Shown here: positions 8,540 through 16,660 of the stretch, piece by piece
How the letters are laid out: each line of letters starts with the position of its first letter
Numbering within the stretch: position 1 is the stretch's first letter
Origin: Novosphingobium fuchskuhlense
GTDB taxonomy: Bacteria; Pseudomonadota; Alphaproteobacteria; Sphingomonadales; Sphingomonadaceae
DNA: 64,000 bases
Assembly (NCBI RefSeq): GCF_001519075.1
Contig: NZ_KQ954244.1
Coordinates: 885,934 to 949,933 of the forward strand
Reading direction: 5' to 3'
The notes under the pieces: model-generated
What the model was told of the DNA's origin: nothing
Database searches by the model: none
Seen by the model: the letters and a program-made list of their open reading frames with translations, nothing else
Position numbers and translations under genes: made by a program

Positions 8540-8883
8540 CGATCACGGTTTACGGGATTCCCAACTGCGACACCGTGAAGAAGGCGCGCGCGTGGCTCGA
8601 CGCGAAGGGGATCACCTACGCGTTCCACGACTACAAGAAGGCCGGTGCGGATCCCGCCCGAATCGCGGACTGGATCGCCGCGGCGGGGCGCGACAAGGTG
8701 GTCAACCGGGCGGGAACGACCTTCCGCAAGCTCTCGCCGGAGGATCAGGCGGCACTTGCCGGTGACAGCGCGGCGGGGGTGCTTGCGGCCAACACCTCGG
8801 TGATCAAGCGGCCCATCGTCGAGCATCCCGGGGGCCTGCTGGTGGGGTTCAAGGAAGCGGAATGGGGCGCCGTTCTGGGTTGA
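8536..8883 (+). CDS. ArsC/Spx-family (YffB-like) thioredoxin-fold protein
   Basis: A 115-residue member of the arsenate reductase-like thioredoxin superfamily. It has the single active-site cysteine in YGIPNCDTVKKARAWLD, the FHDYKK strand, and the RPI(V)E motif close to the C-terminus (SVIKRPIVEHPGGLLVGF). The GIPNCDTVKKAR form is typical of YffB rather than of true arsenate reductases, and no ars genes are near, so arsenate reduction should not be assumed. Start ATG overlaps the stop of the upstream ABM gene. Confidence 0.85.
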   Translation: MTITVYGIPNCDTVKKARAWLDAKGITYAFHDYKKAGADPARIADWIAAAGRDKVVNRAGTTFRKLSPEDQAALAGDSAAGVLAANTSVIKRPIVEHPGGLLVGFKEAEWGAVLG

Positions 8884-8942
8884 ATTGACAGGAAACGATA
8901 GGCGAGCAGCCCTGTTCAGCAGGGCTTGCCCGTGTTATCTAC

Positions 8943-9356
8943 ATGGGTGTGAATACCGCCGCACCTTTCGCCTACGCGATCACCGTCGATCCTGCCGACA
9001 TCGACTTCATGGGGCACGTCAACAACGCGTCCTACCTCCGCTGGGTACAGGACGCCGTTGTGGGCCACTGGCGCACTTTCGCGCCGGCGCAGGCGATTGC
9101 CGACCATGTCTGGGTCGCGACCAATCACAACATCACCTACCGGCGGCCGACGTTCCTCAACGATCCGGTGATCGCGCATGTGATTCTGGAACGCGTGCAG
9201 GGCGCGCGGGCGTTTTACGAGACGATCATCAAGCGCGGCGAAGAAGTGCTTGCCGAGGTAAAGTCGAGCTGGTGCTGCCTCGACGCCGCCACCTTGCGCC
9301 CGGCCCGGCTGGCGCGCGATCTGGTCGAGAAGTTTCTGCCGACGGCGGCGGGGTAA
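8943..9356 (+). CDS. Acyl-CoA thioesterase, 4-hydroxybenzoyl-CoA thioesterase (hotdog) family
   Basis: A 137-residue hotdog-fold protein. The active-site region DIDFMGHVNNASYLRWVQDA matches the D-x-x-GHVNN-x-Y-(L/F) motif of YbgC/4HBT-type thioesterases, with the Asp (residue 20) as likely catalytic residue. The rest (NITYRRPTFLNDPV...FYETIIKRGEEVLAEVKSSWCCLD) follows the family pattern. The natural thioester is unknown. It stands alone, convergent with the small gene at 9358. Confidence 0.87.
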   Translation: MGVNTAAPFAYAITVDPADIDFMGHVNNASYLRWVQDAVVGHWRTFAPAQAIADHVWVATNHNITYRRPTFLNDPVIAHVILERVQGARAFYETIIKRGEEVLAEVKSSWCCLDAATLRPARLARDLVEKFLPTAAG

Positions 9357-9357
9357 T

Positions 9358-9543
9358 TCAGCGCAGCTTTGCGATTTCCAGCCCGTCGGCCTTGGCGCGG
9401 ATGCGAATCGATTCCTCGCTCCGGGTAAGCGCCTTGGCGAGGCCCTTCAGCGCCATGCCCTTTTTCGCAAGCGTGTGCAGCTTCTGCACCTCATCCGTGG
9501 TCCAGGCCTGCTTGTGCCGTTCGAAAACCTTGCCGGTGGCCAT
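9358..9543 (-). CDS. Small putative DNA-binding protein (helix-turn-helix-like), unknown function
   Basis: A 61-residue basic protein, MATGKVFERHKQAWTTDEVQ at the start. The segment WTTDEVQKLHTLAKKGMALK followed by a second helix pair ending RAKADGL resembles short SANT/Myb-like or resolvase-type helix-turn-helix proteins found as tiny ORFs in alphaproteobacteria. Its ATG overlaps the ubiG stop codon (TAATG), so it is almost certainly translated by coupling from ubiG. No function can be assigned. Confidence 0.6.
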   Translation of the reverse strand: MATGKVFERHKQAWTTDEVQKLHTLAKKGMALKGLAKALTRSEESIRIRAKADGLEIAKLR

Positions 9544-10292
9544 TAGGCTTGCTCCCCGTCAGCCTTCCGGGCTGTCACGATGTAGTTGAGCGAGAGATCG
9601 TCCGATAGGTGGAGGCCCTTGAGCGGGCTCCACGAAATGCCCTTGGGGTTCCCCATGGCGAACCCGGCCTCGGTGAGGAGGTCGCTGAGCTCGAGCGGGG
9701 TGATGAAGTCTTCCCAATGGTGCGTGCCCTTGGGCACCATGCCGACCGTTTCCGCCGCACCGACCAGCAGGAGGCGCGAGGCGGTGGTGCGATTGGGGGT
9801 CGAGAGGACGAGGAGGCCTCCTTCCGCCACGGTTGCCACGAGACCCGCGATGAAGGCGGCCTTGTCGGCCACATGCTCGATCACTTCCATCGAGGTGACG
9901 AGATCGAACCGGCCGAGGCCAAGCGCGGCCAGTTCGCCGTGGCGGTAGTCGATGGCGAGGCCGCCTGCTTCGGCATGGGCCTTGGCAGCGGCGATGTTTT
10001 CCTCCGCCGCATCAACCGCCGTGACGGCGGCGCCCATGCGCGCCAGCGGTTCGGCCAGCAGCCCGGCGCCGCAGCCGACATCAAGCGCGCGGCGGCCGGC
10101 GAGCGGGCGCAGGCCCTTCGGATCGGCGGCAAAGTGGGAATCGATGGCTTCGCGCAGGAACGCGAGGCGGACCGGGTTCAGCTTGTGCAGCATCGCCGAG
10201 CTGCCCTTGGGATCCCACCATTCGGCCGCCAGCTTTCCGAAATGGGCGGCTTCTTCGGGACGGATCGTCGCTGCGGTGGTTGCAATGCTCAT
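9543..10292 (-). CDS. ubiG: Ubiquinone biosynthesis O-methyltransferase (3-demethylubiquinol/2-polyprenyl-6-hydroxyphenol)
   Basis: SAM-dependent methyltransferase performing both O-methylations of ubiquinone synthesis. The 249 residues contain the SAM motif ALDVGCGAGLLAEPLARMGA, the VTAVDAAEENIAAAK acidic loop, DLVTSMEVIEHV, and the UbiG-typical stretch FNRTTASRLLL...VPKGTHHWEDFITPLEL. The N-terminal FGKLAAEWWDPKGSSAMLHKLNPVRL is diagnostic for UbiG. It is divergent from aspartate kinase (79-bp gap) and coupled at its 3' end to the small gene at 9358. Confidence 0.95.
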   Translation of the reverse strand: MSIATTAATIRPEEAAHFGKLAAEWWDPKGSSAMLHKLNPVRLAFLREAIDSHFAADPKGLRPLAGRRALDVGCGAGLLAEPLARMGAAVTAVDAAEENIAAAKAHAEAGGLAIDYRHGELAALGLGRFDLVTSMEVIEHVADKAAFIAGLVATVAEGGLLVLSTPNRTTASRLLLVGAAETVGMVPKGTHHWEDFITPLELSDLLTEAGFAMGNPKGISWSPLKGLHLSDDLSLNYIVTARKADGEQA

Positions 10293-10371
10293 GCGGCGAC
10301 TCTAAAGCGCCGCGTCCACGCGGTCGAGGGGCCGCGGGGGAAACCTTTTTTGTTGCTGCGGGGGAGTAGAC

Positions 10372-11628
10372 GTGGCCCGGATCGTGATGAAATTCGGCGG
10401 CACTTCGATGGCCGGGACCGAGCGCATCCGCCGCGTGGCCGGCATCGTCAAGCGCCAGCAGGAAGCGGGGCACGAGGTCGCCGTCGTCGTTTCCGCCATG
10501 GCGGGCGAGACCGACCGGCTGGTGAACTTCTGCCGCGAGGCCAATGCCCTCTATGACCGCGCCGAATACGACGTGGTTGTCGCGGCGGGCGAACAGGTGA
10601 CCTCCGGTCTCCTCGCGCTCCATCTGCAGGCGCTGGGCTGCAAGGCGCGTTCGTGGCTCGGCTGGCAGCTGCCGGTGCATACCGACGATGCCCATGCCGC
10701 CGCGCGGATCGAGGATATCACATCGGACGCGCTGCTGGCTTCGATGGCGGCGGGCGAGATTGCGGTGATCCCGGGCTTCCAGGGGCTGGACCCGGAGGGC
10801 CGCGTGACCACGCTGGGCCGCGGCGGTTCGGACACCTCTGCGGTGGCGGTGGCGGCGGCGGTGCAGGCGGATCGCTGCGACATCTACACCGACGTCGATG
10901 GGGTCTACACCACCGACCCGCGCATCGTGGCGAAGGCGCGCAAGCTGAAATACGTGACCTACGAGGAAATGCTCGAGCTCGCCTCGGTCGGCTCGAAGGT
11001 GCTGCAGACCCGCTCGGTCAGCCTGGCGATGAAGGAAGGGGTGCGCGTGCAGGTGCTTTCCTCGTTCATCGATGAAAGCGCCCCGCCGGCCGACAGCATC
11101 CCCGGCACGATGATTGTTTCCGATGAGGAACTGGAAGGAACTGAGATGGAACGCCAGCTGATCACCGGCATTGCCGCCGACAAGAACGAGGCCAAGGTGA
11201 CGCTGACCCGCGTGGCGGACCGGCCCGGTGCGGTGGCGGCGATCTTCGGCCCGCTGGCCGAAGCCAACATCAACGTCGACATGATCATCCAGAACATCGC
11301 CAAGGACAAGGGCGAGACCGATGTGACCTTCACCTGCCCGCAGGCGGACCTCGCCCGCACGCAGGCGCTGCTCGAGGAGCGCAAGGACACGATCGGCTAC
11401 TACCGCATGATTGCCGACAGCAAGGTCGCCAAGGTCTCGGTCGTGGGCGTGGGCATGCGTAGCCACGCGGGCGTCGCCGCGACGATGTTCAAGGCGCTGG
11501 CGGACCGGGGCATCAATATCCAGGCGATCTCGACCAGCGAGATCAAGGTTTCGGTGCTGATCGATTCGGACGAGGTCGAACTCGCGGTGCGTGTGCTGCA
11601 CACCGCCTATGGGCTGGACGCGGCCTGA
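10372..11628 (+). CDS. lysC: Aspartate kinase
   Basis: First step of the lysine, threonine and methionine branch: phosphorylates aspartate with ATP. The 418 residues show the N-terminal KFGGTS motif, GRGGSDTSAVAVAAA, the YTDVDGVYTTDPR segment, and after about residue 260 two ACT regulatory domains (LTRVADRPGAVAAIFGPLAE... and VSVVGVGMRSHAGVAATMFKAL). This single-enzyme ACT-regulated type is usually feedback-controlled by lysine and/or threonine. The start is GTG at 10372, giving VARIVMKFGGTSM. Its stop directly abuts the stop of the convergent PEP-CTERM gene. Confidence 0.95.
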   Translation: MARIVMKFGGTSMAGTERIRRVAGIVKRQQEAGHEVAVVVSAMAGETDRLVNFCREANALYDRAEYDVVVAAGEQVTSGLLALHLQALGCKARSWLGWQLPVHTDDAHAAARIEDITSDALLASMAAGEIAVIPGFQGLDPEGRVTTLGRGGSDTSAVAVAAAVQADRCDIYTDVDGVYTTDPRIVAKARKLKYVTYEEMLELASVGSKVLQTRSVSLAMKEGVRVQVLSSFIDESAPPADSIPGTMIVSDEELEGTEMERQLITGIAADKNEAKVTLTRVADRPGAVAAIFGPLAEANINVDMIIQNIAKDKGETDVTFTCPQADLARTQALLEERKDTIGYYRMIADSKVAKVSVVGVGMRSHAGVAATMFKALADRGINIQAISTSEIKVSVLIDSDEVELAVRVLHTAYGLDAA

Positions 11629-12519
11629 TCAGGCGGCCCGGCGGCGACGCCGGGCCCGCGCCAGCCTGAGGCTGGCCGCACCGAACAGGAGGGCCATGCC
11701 GGGTTCCGGCACCGCTACCGGGCCGCCGGAACTGCTACCGCCACCCGATGCGCCGCCAAAGAAGAAGCCGCCGATGATCGAGAACAGACCGGCCGAGCCA
11801 GCATCATAGCCGACATCGAACCCCGGGCGGACCTTGCCGAAGTCCCCGGCGATGGGAATGGCAAAGGACAACCGATCGCCACTCCCACTGCCGCTACCGT
11901 TGGGGCAGTCGAAGGCGTTGACGCAGCGATTGGCGGTCGGCCCGCTCAGCGTCCCGGTGCTGCTGTCATAGTAGTAGGGGTTCACGCCGACATACTTGAA
12001 GCTGTAGGTGCCGCTGGGAATATCGACGGCAAGCGCGCCGGTGGCCGGATTGCGCAGCACATCGAGCCCGATAATGCTGCCTGCGGCATCGCCGCCGGTT
12101 CCGCCGAGCCCTGCGTTGCCGAAGGGAGTGCTGACGGTGGCCGCGACCGAGCAGCTGCCGAGGCCGGGGCCCGCGAGGTTGAGCGAGACCCGCCCGCCGC
12201 AAGCGCTGTTGGTGAATGCGGGGGCATTGCTGTCGAAGCGGAACGTCGTGGACACTTCGGTGCCAGGTGCGATCAGATAGTCGGGCAGCGTTGCCGAGCT
12301 GAGCGTGGTCGTGCTGCCATCAGGGTTGCTCAGGCTGATGTTGTCCCCGCGCACATATTCGACCTTGCCGGTGAACTGCAGATCGACATAGTTCGCCGTC
12401 TGCGCGGCGGCGGGGGCTGAAAGGGACAGGCCGAGCGCCAATGCAGCGACAACGGCAAACAGATCGGAAGCAGTGCTGGCCACGGCCGGGATCCTCATTC
12501 TTGGCAATGCCAGAGGCAT
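11629..12519 (-). CDS. PEP-CTERM sorting domain-containing secreted protein
   Basis: A 296-residue extracellular protein of unknown function. An N-terminal signal peptide (hydrophobic LFAVVAALALGLSLSAPAAAQ) is followed by a Gly/Ser-rich beta-type mature region. The C-terminus is a PEP-CTERM tag: VPEPGMALLFGAASLRL plus an arginine-rich tail, the signal cleaved by an exosortase. A Gly/Ser spacer (FFFGGASGGGSSSGG) precedes the tag, as is usual. Two possible ATGs (12519 and 12498) cannot be decided. No exosortase or EPS cluster is in the window, so it must be encoded elsewhere. A long upstream region with a strong hairpin (12687-12719) may be its leader. Confidence 0.85.
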   Translation of the reverse strand: MPLALPRMRIPAVASTASDLFAVVAALALGLSLSAPAAAQTANYVDLQFTGKVEYVRGDNISLSNPDGSTTTLSSATLPDYLIAPGTEVSTTFRFDSNAPAFTNSACGGRVSLNLAGPGLGSCSVAATVSTPFGNAGLGGTGGDAAGSIIGLDVLRNPATGALAVDIPSGTYSFKYVGVNPYYYDSSTGTLSGPTANRCVNAFDCPNGSGSGSGDRLSFAIPIAGDFGKVRPGFDVGYDAGSAGLFSIIGGFFFGGASGGGSSSGGPVAVPEPGMALLFGAASLRLARARRRRRAA

Positions 12520-12950
12520 GTCGCCGCTCACAGCAGCCCGCAACCGCGCTGTTCGCGGCGTCCCGCGACAGCACGCGGCAAAGGTGGTGGTTGACAGGCA
12601 GGCAAATCGATTGGCGCGCGCAGGGTGCCGCGATGGCCGGTGTCCGCAGGCTGGACGCGGCTTTCGCGCCTGAAAAGCCAAGGGTTCCGCCTTCCGACCC
12701 CTGCGGGACCGGAAGGCGGGGTGCGACCCGGGGCCGGGCCTTGGTGGACCGGCTCTCGGCTCATGCAGGCAAGGAGGCATCACCTGATGGCCTGTTTGTA
12801 CGCTGCGTGCGGAGATTGGAGAAACGGCAAGACTTGCGCACAGAGATCGCGATTGGCGATCAGCGTGAGAACTTCCCGCCTTGTTGCCGCCACGAACCGG
12901 CCCTAAGGGCGCTCCCTTGCAGGCTGCGCTAGACGGACGAGGCGTTTCTG
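12520..12950. other. 431-bp intergenic region between divergent genes, containing a strong hairpin
   Basis: No credible gene. The only clear structure is an inverted repeat: ccgccttccg (12687-12696) and cggaaggcgg (12710-12719) with a 13-base loop that itself can pair accc/gggt-like bases. It lies about 170 bases upstream of the PEP-CTERM start and 230 bases upstream of the nitronate monooxygenase start. I could not match it to a known riboswitch. Confidence 0.6.
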
Positions 12951-13961
12951 ATGACCGCATACCCCAAGACTGCCGCGCTGATGGCGCGTGGTGCCGAATT
13001 CCTTGGCACCGAACGTGCCGTGCTCTGCGGTGCGATGAGCTGGGTTTCCGAGCGCAATCTCGTGGCCGCGATCAGCAATGCGGGCGGCTTCGGCGTGATC
13101 GCCTGCGGGGCGATGACCCCCGAACTGCTCGACACCGAGATCACCGCGACGGCGGCGCTGACGAGCAAGCCCTTCGGCGTGAACCTCATCACGATGCACC
13201 CGCGCCTGTTCGATCTGATCGAGGTTTGCAGCCGCCACAAGGTCGGCCATGTCGTGCTGGCGGGCGGCATTCCGCCCAAGGGTGCGGTCGAGGCGATCAA
13301 GGCGTTTGGCGCCAAGGTCATCGTGTTTGCGCCGACGCTGGCGCTGGCGAAGAAGCTGTTCCGTTCGGGTGCCGATGCGCTGGTGATCGAAGGCTCGGAA
13401 GCGGGCGGGCATATAGGTCCAGTCTCGACCTCGGTTCTGGCGCAGGAATTCCTGCCCGCGCTGGCCGCCGAACACGTGGTGTTCGTGGCGGGCGGCATCG
13501 GCCGGGGCGAGATGATCGCGAGCTATCTCGAAATGGGCGCAAGCGGCGTGCAACTGGGCACCCGGTTTGCCTGCGCGAGCGAATCCATCGCGCATCCCGC
13601 GTTCAAGGCGGCGTTCTTCCGCGCCAATGCGCGCGATGCGGTGGCGAGTGTGCAGATCGATCCCCGCCTGCCGGTGATCCCGGTGCGCGCGTTGCGCAAC
13701 AAGGGTAGCGACGAATTCATCGCCAAGCAGATCGAGGTCGCCCGGCGGCTCGACGAAGGCGTGGTCGACATGGGCGAGGCGCAGCTCGAGATCGAGCATT
13801 TCTGGGCTGGGGCTCTGCGCCGCGCGGTGATCGAGGGCGATGTCGAGAACGGCTCGCTCATGGCTGGGCAATCGGTCGGCATGGTTACCCGGGAAGAGCC
13901 GGTGAGCACGATCATGGCCGAGCTTATGGATGAATGCGAGGGTGCCCTCGCCGGGCGCTGA
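12951..13961 (+). CDS. Nitronate monooxygenase / FMN-dependent 2-nitropropane dioxygenase family protein
   Basis: A TIM-barrel flavoprotein of 336 residues that in this family oxidises alkyl nitronates with FMN and O2; close relatives are enoyl-ACP reductases of the FabK type. Visible motifs are [27 protein letters not shown] near the N-terminus, [12 protein letters not shown], the phosphate-binding [10 protein letters not shown] (about residue 147), FVAGGIGRG and [11 protein letters not shown]. The conserved histidine of class I enzymes appears in the EAGGHIG loop. NMO and FabK cannot be separated with certainty by eye, though the lack of fab neighbours favours NMO. The M64 peptidase gene follows after 71 bp on the same strand. 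Confidence 0.85.
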   Translation: MTAYPKTAALMARGAEFLGTERAVLCGAMSWVSERNLVAAISNAGGFGVIACGAMTPELLDTEITATAALTSKPFGVNLITMHPRLFDLIEVCSRHKVGHVVLAGGIPPKGAVEAIKAFGAKVIVFAPTLALAKKLFRSGADALVIEGSEAGGHIGPVSTSVLAQEFLPALAAEHVVFVAGGIGRGEMIASYLEMGASGVQLGTRFACASESIAHPAFKAAFFRANARDAVASVQIDPRLPVIPVRALRNKGSDEFIAKQIEVARRLDEGVVDMGEAQLEIEHFWAGALRRAVIEGDVENGSLMAGQSVGMVTREEPVSTIMAELMDECEGALAGR

Positions 13962-14032
13962 CAGGCCCTGATCCGCGTGTTAGCGTGCCGTCCCGGCGGT
14001 GTTGGGACGCACCGCCCGAGGGAGCAGGCCGC

Positions 14033-15778
14033 GTGGATATCACACCCATCCGTTCGACCGGTGCCACGGCGGCGCGCGTCGATCTCGTCATTGTCGCGGA
14101 AGGCTATACGGCGGCCGAGCGGACCAAGTTCCTCTCAGATGCCAATGCCTTCACCACCTACATGCTTTCGGGCAGCAACAAGACGCTGAACGATCCCTTC
14201 GCGACGTATGCCTCGCTGGTGAACGTGAGCGCGGCCTTTTTCGCTTCAAACCAGTCCGGCTACAGCACCGACACGCAGACCGTCGATACCTACTTCGGCG
14301 CGCGGGCCTATCTGAGCGACGGACGACTGGTCTATGGCGATCAGGGCAAAGTGTACGACGCGTTCGCGCCGGTCGCCTCCGATGGCAAGGACATCATCAT
14401 CGTCCTCATCAATTCCGACAAATATGGCGGCGCCGGGGGTTCGGTCGCCTGGGCGACTGCGGGCAACCCCTCGTCGTATGAAGTTGCGCTGCACGAGATC
14501 GGCCACAGCTTTGCCGGGCTGCAGGACGAATATGCCGATCCGGCACTGGTGGACAGCTTCCCGCTCGACGGGCTGCAGAGCGCGCATGTCGCGACCACCA
14601 ATGATCCGGCCAAGGTTCCGTGGAAGGACTGGATCGGGTTCAAGGACGGGCTCGGCACGGTCGGCGCCTACGAAGGGGGCTACTACCGCTCGACCGGCGT
14701 GTGGCGGGCGACCGAGACATCGAAGATGCTCTATCTCGATACCGCGTTCAGCGCACCTGAGAAGGAAGCCTTCATCGACCGGTTCTATGCGGTGACGAGC
14801 GGACTGGTGGCGCTGCCGCGCCAGCGCCTGCTGACGACGGCAACCGCGGCGACACCGAACAACGCGCTGTTCGCCTTTGCCTGGACGGTCGGCGGCAAGG
14901 CTGCTGGCACCAACGCGGCCTCGCTCGATCTTCGCGGCGCGATCAAGGCGGCAGCGGACGGGGCGGTGACGCTGGATCTTGCGGTGACCATCAAGGACGC
15001 CAGCGGCATGGTGCGCAAGGCCTCCGTGCTGGCGGACAGCGAGGAAACCGCCAGCGGCCAGCTGCTTCTGACCAAGACCACGCTCGACAACGCGCACACG
15101 ACCTTTTCCGCGGCTGATAGCGGCAACCACTACGTCGCTGGGAGCGGCCTTGCCGATACGATCTCGCTGGCCGGGACGCTGGGCACGCTGACATGGGTGG
15201 AGGCCGGTGCAGGCAACGACCGCGTCATCGGCAAGGGCGGAGCCGACCTCTTCGGCGGCGGCGATGGCGATGATCTGCTGACCGGCGGCGCGGGCAACGA
15301 CCAGCTGCTGGGCGGCAACGGAGCCGACCGGCTGGATGGCGGCGACGGCGCCGATACGCTCGACGGCGGTGCGGGCAGCGACCGGCTGACCGGCGGCAAC
15401 GGCAATGACATGCTGACCGGCGGCGCCGGACGCGACATCCTGACCGGCGGTGCGGGCAATGATCGCTTCATGTTCAAGGCCGACGATTTCGGCGGGACAA
15501 CCAAGGCGAGCGCCGATGCGATCATGGGCTGGACCACCGGGGACCGGATCGACCTTTCAAGGATCGACGCCAATCCCGGCGCGGCCGGCGATCAGGCCTT
15601 CGCGTTCCTCGGCACGGCTGCGTTCAACACGGCTGACAGCAAGATCGGCGAACTGCGCTACGAGACGAGCAGCAGCGGTGTGATCGTGTTCGGCGATGGG
15701 AACGGCGACGGCGTGGCCGACTTCGCGATCCGGGTGGACGGCGTATCGAGCCTGACGGCTGGAGACTTCGTGCTCTGA
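14033..15778 (+). CDS. M64 (IgA-type) zinc metallopeptidase with C-terminal RTX calcium-binding repeats
   Basis: A 581-residue predicted extracellular protease. An M64 catalytic domain fills about residues 10-260: [16 protein letters not shown] opening, then the zinc motif [14 protein letters not shown] (about 157-170). A beta-rich linker leads to RTX nonapeptides GGxGxDxLx (about 392-478) and a serralysin-like C-terminus ([19 protein letters not shown]...). There is no N-terminal signal peptide, and with RTX repeats this suggests a type I secretion substrate; no T1SS genes are in the window. The GTG at 14033 is chosen because an agggagcagg Shine-Dalgarno-like stretch precedes it and the protein begins where the M64 domain does. 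A longer reading from 13934 would run into the previous gene. Confidence 0.85.
   Translation: MDITPIRSTGATAARVDLVIVAEGYTAAERTKFLSDANAFTTYMLSGSNKTLNDPFATYASLVNVSAAFFASNQSGYSTDTQTVDTYFGARAYLSDGRLVYGDQGKVYDAFAPVASDGKDIIIVLINSDKYGGAGGSVAWATAGNPSSYEVALHEIGHSFAGLQDEYADPALVDSFPLDGLQSAHVATTNDPAKVPWKDWIGFKDGLGTVGAYEGGYYRSTGVWRATETSKMLYLDTAFSAPEKEAFIDRFYAVTSGLVALPRQRLLTTATAATPNNALFAFAWTVGGKAAGTNAASLDLRGAIKAAADGAVTLDLAVTIKDASGMVRKASVLADSEETASGQLLLTKTTLDNAHTTFSAADSGNHYVAGSGLADTISLAGTLGTLTWVEAGAGNDRVIGKGGADLFGGGDGDDLLTGGAGNDQLLGGNGADRLDGGDGADTLDGGAGSDRLTGGNGNDMLTGGAGRDILTGGAGNDRFMFKADDFGGTTKASADAIMGWTTGDRIDLSRIDANPGAAGDQAFAFLGTAAFNTADSKIGELRYETSSSGVIVFGDGNGDGVADFAIRVDGVSSLTAGDFVL
15203..15468 (+). repeat. 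RTX nonapeptide repeat block within the M64 peptidase gene
   Basis: About eight degenerate 27-bp units encode GGxGxDxLx repeats (for example [45 protein letters not shown]). These bind Ca2+ in a parallel beta-roll outside the cell. Confidence 0.85.
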
Positions 15779-15785
15779 GCTGCGC

Positions 15786-16424
15786 TCAGTTTTCGAGCTC
15801 GACGTCCCAGTAGAGCCAGTCGCGCCAGCTTTCGTGGAGATGGCCCGGCGGGAAAAGGCGCCCGCGCTCCTGCAGGTGCCACGAGGTCGGGCGGATCGGT
15901 TCGGTGATGAGGCGCATCGCCGCTTGTGCCGGGGTGCGGCCACCCTTGCGCATGTTGCAGGGCGCGCAGGCGGCGACGACGTTTTCCCATGTGGTGCGTC
16001 CGCCAAGACGGCGCGGCACGACGTGGTCGAAGGTCAGCTGATCGGGGCAGCCGCAGTATTGGCACTGGAACTTGTCGCGCAGGAACAGGTTGAAGCGCGT
16101 GAAGGCGGGAAACTCGCTCGGCTTCACGAACTGCCTGAGCGCGATGACCGAGGGGATCTTCATGTCGAGCGAGGCGCTGTGAACCTCGCGCTCGTAGGTC
16201 GCGACGATATCGACCCGTTCGAGGAACACCGCCTTGATCGCGGTCTGCCAGGGCCAGAGGCTCAGCGGATAATAGCTGAGCGGAGTGTAGTCCGCATTGA
16301 GTACCAGCGCCGGGCAGTTCGAGAGGTGGCGATCATGCCCAAGGACTGCGGTATCGCCCCCAAGAGGGCTGCCATTGTGGGGCCTGGCATTCGCCGCCCG
16401 CTCGATCAGCGCCCTGTGAAGCAT
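15786..16424 (-). CDS. HNH endonuclease family protein
   Basis: A 212-residue protein. The N-terminal half (CPALVLNADYTPLSYYPLSL) is typical of chromosomal alphaproteobacterial HNH proteins. The C-terminal half has a zinc-ribbon-framed HNH motif: CQYCG, LTFDHVVPRRLGGRTTWENV, VAACAPCNMRKGG. The DH, N and paired cysteines of a ββα-metal nuclease are all present. Its target is unknown; these stand-alone genes are widespread and are not restriction enzymes with a partner methylase here. The start at 16424 is the first ATG and the true start may be a little inside. It converges on the M64 gene with an 7-bp gap. Confidence 0.85.
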   Translation of the reverse strand: MLHRALIERAANARPHNGSPLGGDTAVLGHDRHLSNCPALVLNADYTPLSYYPLSLWPWQTAIKAVFLERVDIVATYEREVHSASLDMKIPSVIALRQFVKPSEFPAFTRFNLFLRDKFQCQYCGCPDQLTFDHVVPRRLGGRTTWENVVAACAPCNMRKGGRTPAQAAMRLITEPIRPTSWHLQERGRLFPPGHLHESWRDWLYWDVELEN

Positions 16425-16585
16425 GCTCCCGTTCGGCCCTTTCGCAAGAATGCGCCGATTGTCCCGCCCGGAATGGGCGCGAGGCGCCTACCGGGTGCGA
16501 TTTGAGGGACGCGGATGACCGCTTCGTGACGCATGCCCGGAAAAGAACACGGGCATGACTCGCACGTCAAGGGGGAGTCCACAGT

Positions 16586-16617
16586 CCTGTCCACAGGTGC
16601 ATGACTCTGTGGACAGG
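16586..16617. repeat. Perfect inverted repeat with DnaA-box-like core
   Basis: Arms cctgtccacag (16586-16596) and ctgtggacagg (16607-16617), 11 bp each, with a 10-base spacer; a further agtccacag lies just upstream (about 16577-16585). The ctgtccaca 9-mers differ from the DnaA box TTATCCACA at two positions. It sits in the 236-bp gap between HNH and M20 genes, 43 bp past the M20 gene's stop on its downstream side. It may be a terminator-like hairpin or a DnaA-binding site; neither is proven. Confidence 0.55.
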
Positions 16618-16660
16618 GTGGGGGCAAATCCGGATAAACCGAATGATTACAGGGAAGTGA

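Noticed and set aside
8536..8883. True arsenate reductase
   Set aside because: The GIPNCDTVKKAR motif fits the YffB subgroup, and there are no arsenic-resistance genes near.
12520..12950. Cyclic-di-GMP or other riboswitch before the PEP-CTERM gene
   Set aside because: The conserved core bases of the known classes are absent; only the hairpin is supported.
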